The position numbers and the translations under genes were made by a program. This document shows positions 58,711 through 64,000 of a stretch of 64,000 nt of DNA, one piece after another. This stretch comes from JALHFZ01 sp963674625 (GTDB taxonomy: Bacteria; Synergistota; Synergistia; Synergistales; Aminobacteriaceae): NCBI GenBank assembly GCA_963674625.2, contig CAXXXO010000004.1, positions 1,426,001 to 1,490,000 of the forward strand. The letters are read 5' to 3'. Within the stretch, counting starts at the first letter, position 1. Every line of letters begins with the position of its first letter. The notes below the pieces were generated by a model that was not told the DNA's origin, searched no databases, and saw only the letters and a program-made list of their open reading frames with translations.

Positions 58711-59933
58711 TCGCGATGATCCTCTATGACTTTAATAAGTATCTCAGAAAGTTGCTTTGTCAGTTTATCGCGACTAAAGGTTTCGACAGCGAGTTTTTTT
58801 GCATTATTTGAAGCATGGTTTAACCATTCTATATTTTCGAGTTTTGAGACTAGCAATTTGGCTGCAGCTTGAAGATTATCTGGAGGAAGAATTATTCCAG
58901 AATCGGTTTTTGTGAGTATCTCTTCTTGCCATCCATAATAATTAATTGCAATGGGTTTTCCGGCTGCAAAAGAATCAAAAAGCTTATTTGCTGAATTTTT
59001 CCATGCTTCTTTTACGTTAATAACTAAAGACGTGGTAATTGTAGCGGCTGAAAACCATGCTCCAATTTCTTTTTTGGGGATAGAATGCATCATAAAAAAA
59101 TTATCGCCAAGAACACCAAGATTAAATGCGGTTTTTTCTGTAAAATCCCATTCTTTTCCGTCACCTATTGCAAGAAAAAGAATATTAGGATTGAGTTTCC
59201 TCGTTTCTGCAGCCAAATGAGCAAGATAAGCGACTCCATTTATTTTGCCGAATGTTCCTGCGTAAAGAACAATTGGTCGGTTGCCAAGCCAGGAATGTTT
59301 TGAACGGAGGTCGGCCCCAATTTTGGGGTCTATACAAAAAGAATCTATGTCGGAACTGTTTGGTATGACTGTTACCTGCAGTTCCGGGTAGCCCAATTCC
59401 ACAATACCCTTTTTCATGTCTGGGGAAAGGGCAATTATGTGAGAAGCGTTTTTATATGCGAATCTCTCCAGCCAGCGTGCGGTGGCTATCACAAGAGGAT
59501 TTTTGAGTACTCCCAGCGCAATGGGGACCTCTGGCCAGAGGTCCCTTACTTCAAAGACCATGGGGGTTTTGAGCCTTTTTGAGGCGTACACTCCGGGAAG
59601 AGTGATGGTAAGGGGCGTGCTGGTGGCAAAGACGATGTCTCCTCCGATGCTGACCGCCCGGCGTGCAGCCCGCCATGAGAATTCAAAGAAAGCTTTAATT
59701 CTCTGTCCATAGGACATTTTATTGCTGTAGGGAATGGGAGTCCAGTGTACGTGAATACCTGCTTCATCAGTTTCATGCCAGGCCTTTGTCGAGTCAAAGC
59801 GACCGTCTCTGTCGGTGGTGATCATGTGTACTTCGTGCCCCCATGCAGCCAGGCGTCGCCCCATTTCATAGCTCCGTGTGCCTCCCGCCATTGATGGCGT
59901 ATTGAAGTACTGATGAAGATAGAGAATTTTCAT
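58707..59933 (-). CDS. GT4-type glycosyltransferase (WbuB-like)
   Basis: 408 residues. LYLHQYFNTPSMAGGTRSYE at the N-terminus, MVFEVRDLWPEVPIALGVL and the late NSANKLFDSFAAGKPIAINY are typical of WbuB/WcaI-like enzymes that add the second sugar of a repeat, often an L-FucNAc-type residue. The Gly-rich loop and KLFD Asp/Glu site are intact. It overlaps the aminotransferase upstream by 4 bases (ATGA). Confidence 0.87.
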   Translation of the reverse strand: MKILYLHQYFNTPSMAGGTRSYEMGRRLAAWGHEVHMITTDRDGRFDSTKAWHETDEAGIHVHWTPIPYSNKMSYGQRIKAFFEFSWRAARRAVSIGGDIVFATSTPLTITLPGVYASKRLKTPMVFEVRDLWPEVPIALGVLKNPLVIATARWLERFAYKNASHIIALSPDMKKGIVELGYPELQVTVIPNSSDIDSFCIDPKIGADLRSKHSWLGNRPIVLYAGTFGKINGVAYLAHLAAETRKLNPNILFLAIGDGKEWDFTEKTAFNLGVLGDNFFMMHSIPKKEIGAWFSAATITTSLVINVKEAWKNSANKLFDSFAAGKPIAINYYGWQEEILTKTDSGIILPPDNLQAAAKLLVSKLENIEWLNHASNNAKKLAVETFSRDKLTKQLSEILIKVIEDHRE

Positions 59934-61084
59934 CTTTGATTTTTTCCTGTAAGGATGGTACGGATGATCGAGATAATTCGTTCCTGTTCTTCCTCGCTCA
60001 AGTTTGAGCCGGAAGGCAGGCAGATTCCCTTCGTGAAGAGGTCATCGGAGATGCTTTTTCCCTGTTCTTTGGTGAAGTAGCCATAATTCTGGAAGATGGG
60101 CTGAAGGTGCATGGGCTTCCAGACAGGACGGGATTCTATGTTTTCTTTAGACAGGGCATTCATGATGTCTGTTGGGGTTGCTCCCGTTTTTGGGTCGATG
60201 AGCATCACCGTGAGCCAGCGGTTCGATCGACCGAAGGATGCTTCGGGCATGAAGGAGATGCCTGGCAAGTCTGAGAGAGCCTTTCGGTAGGTTTCAAAGA
60301 CTTTCCTTCTTGTGGAGACCCGGTCTTCAAGAGCTGTGAGCTGGGCTCTGCCCACGGCGGCGAGCAGGTTGCTCAATCGATAGTTATAGCCGATCTCGCT
60401 ATGCTGGTAATGAGGAGCGGGGTCCCGAGCCTGAGTGGCCCAGAAGCGGGCTTTGGCCAGCAGTTCAAGGTCATCGGAGACGAGCATCCCCCCGCCGCTG
60501 GTGGTGATGATTTTGTTGCCGTTGAAGGAGAAAACGCCCAGCTTGCCGAAAGCACCGCATTTTTTCTGACCATAGGTTGCTCCGAGAGCCTCGGCGGCGT
60601 CTTCAAGAATTGGCACATCGTAGAAATTACATATTTCGAGCAGGGGATCATAGTCGGCGCTCTGTCCGTAGAGGTCCACCACAATCACAGCCTTGGGCAA
60701 TGTGTCGTTTTTTTTTGCCTGTTCAAAGGCCCGCTTGAGGGCAGCGGGGGACATATTCCATGTTTCCCGATCCGAGTCGATAAAGACCGGGGTCGCCCCC
60801 TGGTAAAGAATGGGGTTGGCGCTGGCGGAGAATGTAAGAGAAGAGCAGAAGACCGTATCTCCCGGGCCGACTCTCAGCAGTTTTAGCCCGAGGTGCATGG
60901 CGGCCGTGCCGGAGGAAAGGGCCAACGCACCTTTCACTCCAGCATAGTCTGCGACTTCTTTTTCAAAGGCATCTACATGAGGGCCCAGAGGAGCGATCCA
61001 GTTGGAGTCGAAGGCCTCCTGGATGTATTCCATTTCCTTGCCCGTCATGTGGGGGGGGGAGAGATAAATTCTCTTTTGATGCAT
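59930..61084 (-). CDS. DegT/DnrJ/EryC1-type sugar aminotransferase (PglE-like)
   Basis: 384 residues from the ATG at 61084, with GAGGTG 8 bases upstream. KRIYLSPPHMTGKEMEYIQE and AFDSNWIAPLGPHVDAFE are near-diagnostic for UDP-4-amino-4,6-dideoxysugar transaminases such as PglE/PilC. SSGTAAMHLGL binds PLP phosphate, EDAAEALGATYG has the PLP Asp, and FSFNGNKIITTSGGGML holds the Schiff-base Lys. It installs a 4-amino group on a UDP-4-keto sugar. The next gene is the PglD-like acyltransferase. The 4,6-dehydratase (PglF) that should supply its substrate is not in view. Confidence 0.88.
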   Translation of the reverse strand: MHQKRIYLSPPHMTGKEMEYIQEAFDSNWIAPLGPHVDAFEKEVADYAGVKGALALSSGTAAMHLGLKLLRVGPGDTVFCSSLTFSASANPILYQGATPVFIDSDRETWNMSPAALKRAFEQAKKNDTLPKAVIVVDLYGQSADYDPLLEICNFYDVPILEDAAEALGATYGQKKCGAFGKLGVFSFNGNKIITTSGGGMLVSDDLELLAKARFWATQARDPAPHYQHSEIGYNYRLSNLLAAVGRAQLTALEDRVSTRRKVFETYRKALSDLPGISFMPEASFGRSNRWLTVMLIDPKTGATPTDIMNALSKENIESRPVWKPMHLQPIFQNYGYFTKEQGKSISDDLFTKGICLPSGSNLSEEEQERIISIIRTILTGKNQR

Positions 61085-61124
61085 TTTTGTCACCTCGAAG
61101 GAAGTTAAGAATTGATGATAAAAA

Positions 61125-61784
61125 CTATTCTTCTGAAGAAGAATTGTTAAAGAGTACTTTTGCAGGGTTTCCAAAAACAGTCGTTCCTTTTTTTACTCTA
61201 TGGACAACAATACTTCCTGCGCCCACAATAGCATTGTCTTCAATTTCAACTCCAGGTAGTACGCACGAATGACTTCCCAGTAATACTTCTTTGCCCACTT
61301 TTACGTAACCAGTTATATCTACGTGACAACTAAGGGTTGTAAATGAACTAATTGTTGCGTCATGCCCCACATCAGAAAAACAATTTACAGTAACATAATC
61401 TTCTAATTTAACATCGCATGTCAGTATTGAATAAGGGCAAAGAACACACCCTCTACCCAAATAAATATTAAAACCTGAAATTGAAGAGTGGTGCACAAAA
61501 GAAAGAAACTGAGCTCCACGAGCTTCAAGGGTCTTAATTATATTTTTTTTTATCTTCGGTGCTCCAATACCGATCACAAAAAAGTCGTTTGCATGAGGGC
61601 GATATTCCTGAATCGATCCTATGATGGGCAATTCGCAGTTGTAACCTTTAAGGGCATCGTTATTGTCATCGAGAAAACCTGCGAGTTGCCAATCTGGATA
61701 TTTAAACTGTGAATCGTGAATCCAAGTGCTCAATTCTCGACCAAATCCTCCTGCACCCACGATAATTATTTTTTTCTTCTTCAC
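61125..61784 (-). CDS. NeuD/PglD-family sugar N-acyltransferase
   Basis: 219 residues from GTG at 61784 (GGAAG 8 bases upstream; GTG at 61793 is possible). A small N-terminal Rossmann-like unit IIIVGAGGFGRELSTWI with FLDDN, then a left-handed beta-helix with the catalytic His in FVHHSSISG and SDVGHDATISSFT, ending VVGAGSIVVHRVKKGTTVFG-like text (IVGAGSIVVHRV). PglD acetylates the 4-amino group of UDP-sugars. Because KAS III, ACP and an SDR lie in the same operon, the acyl donor may be a 3-hydroxyacyl thioester in place of acetyl-CoA. Confidence 0.83.
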   Translation of the reverse strand: MKKKKIIIVGAGGFGRELSTWIHDSQFKYPDWQLAGFLDDNNDALKGYNCELPIIGSIQEYRPHANDFFVIGIGAPKIKKNIIKTLEARGAQFLSFVHHSSISGFNIYLGRGCVLCPYSILTCDVKLEDYVTVNCFSDVGHDATISSFTTLSCHVDITGYVKVGKEVLLGSHSCVLPGVEIEDNAIVGAGSIVVHRVKKGTTVFGNPAKVLFNNSSSEE

Positions 61785-61824
61785 TTCATTCACTTCCAGG
61801 GCAAAAAATTTTGTTTCTGTATAT

Positions 61825-62607
61825 TTATTTGTTGATGGAAAAGCCACCGTCAACAACCATAGTTGTGCCTGTTATCCATTTTGAAGCATCAGAAAGAAGA
61901 AAGGCAACTGCCATTGCAACATCAAAGGGTTCTCCAAAACCAAGGGGATGATGATGCTCTCTATCTTTAAGCATTTCTAAGGACATATTGTCAGTCATTG
62001 CCTCGTGCATTTCTGTCTTGATCATTCCAGCAGCCACAGAGTTCACACGAATATTCTTTTCAGCGAGCTCTACTGCCAATGCACGAACAGATCCGTCAAC
62101 AGCAGCCTTGCTGGCGGCATAGACCGACAATCCTTTCGAACCTGTGAGTGCCGCAGCCGAAGACATATATACCAAGCTCGCCATACCTTCAGCTTTTACA
62201 CCCTTTTGACAGAAGGCTTTTGAAAGCATGAGAGCTGCGAAGATACTTGACTTAAACGGAGAGATTATCGATTTTTCCTTGACACTTTTAATTGAGAGCA
62301 CCGATGCGATTCCGGCTGCATGGAAAAAACCTGAGAGGGGACCGATTTCTTCAACAATTGTTTTCACGATTTCTGGAATTGCATCGAGTTGTTCCAGGTC
62401 AAAAGGAAATACCTTGTGCCCGTTTCCTTCAAGAAGAGTAAGTGTTTCTTTGAGTCGCTTTTCATTTCTAGCAAGCAATCCAAGCGTAGCTCCAAGTTTG
62501 CTTAAAACAATGGCAGTCTCTTTTCCGAGCCCTGAAGAGGCTCCTGTCACGAGAAGTTTTTTCCCAACTAAAGATAGAGGGTTCATCATATTCGCTTTAG
62601 ATTCCAA
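61825..62607 (-). CDS. SDR-family ketoreductase (FabG-like)
   Basis: 260 residues from TTG at 62607, where GGAAG is 9 bases upstream; the paired ATG at 62589/62586 is an alternative. TGASSGLGKETAIVL, GFFHAAGIASV in place of NNAG, SSAAALTGSKG and YAASKAAVDGSV with Tyr and Lys give a working SDR core. FabG-like enzymes reduce 3-oxoacyl-ACP to 3-hydroxyacyl-ACP with NADPH, the step needed after KAS III condensation. It lies 4 bases after the ACP gene. Confidence 0.85.
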   Translation of the reverse strand: MESKANMMNPLSLVGKKLLVTGASSGLGKETAIVLSKLGATLGLLARNEKRLKETLTLLEGNGHKVFPFDLEQLDAIPEIVKTIVEEIGPLSGFFHAAGIASVLSIKSVKEKSIISPFKSSIFAALMLSKAFCQKGVKAEGMASLVYMSSAAALTGSKGLSVYAASKAAVDGSVRALAVELAEKNIRVNSVAAGMIKTEMHEAMTDNMSLEMLKDREHHHPLGFGEPFDVAMAVAFLLSDASKWITGTTMVVDGGFSINK

Positions 62608-62611
62608 GAAG

Positions 62612-62845
62612 TTAGACTTCCTCTTTTGCTTTATTTATCAAAGTAAGCAATTCTCCTATAGATTTTACATTGGCGAGTTCACGGCCTTTCACTGTAAGAT
62701 CGAAATGTTCATCGATAAGGGCAATAGTTGAAACAACCGCAACGGAATCAAAATTGTCCTCATTGAGTTCATAGGATTGGTTCAGTTCAGCAACGTCGAC
62801 TTCGAGCAAGTCTGCAATATCCTGTAAAAATGCTGATTGGTTCAT
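62612..62845 (-). CDS. acyl carrier protein
   Basis: 77 residues, acidic. The phosphopantetheine site is NFDSVAVVST (Ser about 34), a variant of the DSL motif with Val in place of Leu. Three helices as usual: FLQDIADLLEV, FDSVAVVSTIALIDEHFDL, SIGELLTLINKAKEE. It holds the growing acyl group between KAS III, the ketoreductase and the acyltransferase. A dedicated carrier inside a glycan operon implies the acyl chain is set apart from membrane-lipid synthesis. Confidence 0.87.
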   Translation of the reverse strand: MNQSAFLQDIADLLEVDVAELNQSYELNEDNFDSVAVVSTIALIDEHFDLTVKGRELANVKSIGELLTLINKAKEEV

Positions 62846-62862
62846 TTTTTCCCTCCGTCAGA

Positions 62863-63891
62863 TCAAGAATTTATTTGTATAAGAGTGGCTCCCCAGGAAA
62901 GACCTACGCCAAACCCCACCAACATAACTGTATTGCCTTTTTTCAGAGTCCCCTTGGCTATTTCTATCTCCAAGGCCATGGGAATTGTAGCTGAGACAGT
63001 GTTCCCGTAATTTTGACAATTAAAGCAGAATTTATCTTCCGGAATGCCGATTTTTTTTCGAAGGCGGTCAAGCATGAACTTATTGGCCTGATGGAATATA
63101 AAATAATCAATAGAATCAAGGGTATTTGCCGTTTTATCAAGCAGGTTTTTTACTGCCGCAGGCACTACCTTGAGGCTGAAGTTAAAGATTTCTGCTCCGT
63201 CCATAAAGAGATTCCCCAGGGAGGGGAAGAGAGCGTCATTCGAAGTGACTGCACCCACAGGAGAACAAGCTGGCGGCATTCTATGGGCACCAGCTCTTAC
63301 AATAAGTTCCTCAGCCCCGCTTCCGTCAGTTCCGAAAACAAAGGGACCTATCATCTCATCTGAGTTCATCTTTCCTCCTATGAAAGTTGCTGCTGCGCCG
63401 TCGCCGAAAATCGTCCGAACGCTACGGTCTGATGGATGGAGGTATTTTGAATAGGTTTCAGAAGTTATGAGAAGAACATTTTTTACGGTTCCTGTTTCGA
63501 TCAATCCCTTCGCAAGGGATAATCCATAAATATACCCAGAACACCCAAGGTTGAAGTCAAGAGCTCCACATGAGGTGGGGAGTCCAAGACGGTGCTGAAG
63601 TATGCATGCTGTCGTAGGAAGGAAATAGTCAGGGCTCTGGGTACAGAGCATCAAAAATTCTACTTCTTCTCTTTTGCATATTCCTTTTGCAAAAAGAGCC
63701 TCTGCAGCTTCGAATGCTAAATCTCCCGCTGTTTCTTTCTGCGAAGCGATTGAACGAACGGAAATACCAGTTTTATTGAAAATCTTGGAGACATCCCAAT
63801 CCGGGTATTCCCGTGTAAGATCTTCGTTCGTGAGTTTACCCTCAGGCAAATACGTTGCTATGCCCTGAATAAAAGCTTTGAGTTGCTTCAC
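62863..63891 (-). CDS. 3-oxoacyl-ACP synthase III family protein (KAS III/FabH-like)
   Basis: 342 residues from GTG at 63891 (GAGG 7 bases upstream). The catalytic triad is complete: Cys in LDFNLGCSGYIYGLSLA, His in FHQANKFMLDRL, Asn in YGNTVSATIPMAL; GFGVGLSWGATLI closes the protein as in FabH. It condenses an acyl-CoA (usually acetyl-CoA) with malonyl-ACP to a 3-oxoacyl-ACP. It is the first visible gene of the operon with ACP, SDR, N-acyltransferase and aminotransferase, pointing to a short 3-hydroxyacyl group for a sugar rather than membrane fatty acids. Confidence 0.9.
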   Translation of the reverse strand: MKQLKAFIQGIATYLPEGKLTNEDLTREYPDWDVSKIFNKTGISVRSIASQKETAGDLAFEAAEALFAKGICKREEVEFLMLCTQSPDYFLPTTACILQHRLGLPTSCGALDFNLGCSGYIYGLSLAKGLIETGTVKNVLLITSETYSKYLHPSDRSVRTIFGDGAAATFIGGKMNSDEMIGPFVFGTDGSGAEELIVRAGAHRMPPACSPVGAVTSNDALFPSLGNLFMDGAEIFNFSLKVVPAAVKNLLDKTANTLDSIDYFIFHQANKFMLDRLRKKIGIPEDKFCFNCQNYGNTVSATIPMALEIEIAKGTLKKGNTVMLVGFGVGLSWGATLIQINS

Positions 63892-64000
63892 CTGTTTCCC
63901 TCATTTCTGTGAATAAACTGGAATTCAAAATCAGAAAAAGGAAGCGGAAACGCTATTCCTGGTCGAATATATTAGTTTTCTCCGTTCCCTTGAATTCTGA
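63892..64000. other. right edge, possible end of an upstream gene
   Basis: On the minus strand one frame is open from 64000 (SEFKGTEKTNIFDQE) to TAG at 63955-63953. It could be the tail of a further gene of the operon, but 15 codons are too few to tell. No terminator is seen before KAS III. Confidence 0.25.

Overview
The window looks like a chromosomal segment of a Synergistota (Synergistetes) bacterium. The best marker is a pair of secreted subtilisin-type proteases that end in a Synergist-CTERM-like tail (Gly-rich/Cys motif, hydrophobic segment, basic end). TRAP and peptide transporters, acyl-CoA ligases and many aminotransferases fit an amino-acid and organic-acid fermenter. Genus-level assignment is not possible from sequence alone.

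Layout. 1-5 kb: the end of an RNase H-like gene, a PrcB-domain secreted protein and two tandem S8 proteases. 5.4-14.4 kb: a catabolic locus with a DRE-TIM synthase/lyase, a formyltransferase/acyl-CoA synthetase fusion and a GntR regulator on the minus strand, divergent from a TRAP transporter (dctPQM) and followed by an MFS carrier. 14.4-17 kb: a YkvI-type membrane protein and a class I/II aminotransferase. 17-22.4 kb: a five-gene peptide ABC operon whose binding protein is circularly permuted. 22.5-31.2 kb: mscL, a winged-helix regulator, a higBA pair with an amber codon in the toxin, a PLP aminotransferase with a decayed partial copy, and a cupin/SDR/flavoprotein operon.

31.4-64 kb: a mosaic surface-polysaccharide region. 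It holds a PglK-like ABC flippase, PAPS synthesis (cysC, cysD, cysN) with a sulfotransferase, an MBOAT/SGNH acylation pair, several glycosyltransferases, a WbpD/WbpA/WbpB-like block for UDP-diacetamido-glucuronate, a Wzx flippase and Wzy polymerase, and an operon with KAS III, ACP, SDR, N-acyltransferase and aminotransferase that probably makes and attaches a 3-hydroxyacyl group to an amino sugar. Between the intact cassettes lie scraps of asnB, rfbF/rfbG, wzx, wecB, a glycosyltransferase and an IS3 element, so the locus has been rebuilt repeatedly. Base composition falls sharply in several blocks.

The main discovery candidate is a regulon. Four promoters (about 23.52, 33.41, 47.74 and 51.64 kb) share one design: a -35 box, exactly 17 bp, and a -10 box lying inside the palindrome GAGYAATAAARTTACTC. 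One copy precedes a winged-helix protein with a degenerate nucleotidyltransferase-like domain. The other three precede polysaccharide cassettes. The simplest reading is an autoregulated repressor that controls surface sulfation and amino-uronate synthesis 10-28 kb away. The second candidate is the circularly permuted family-5 binding protein, in which the usual C-terminal half comes first.
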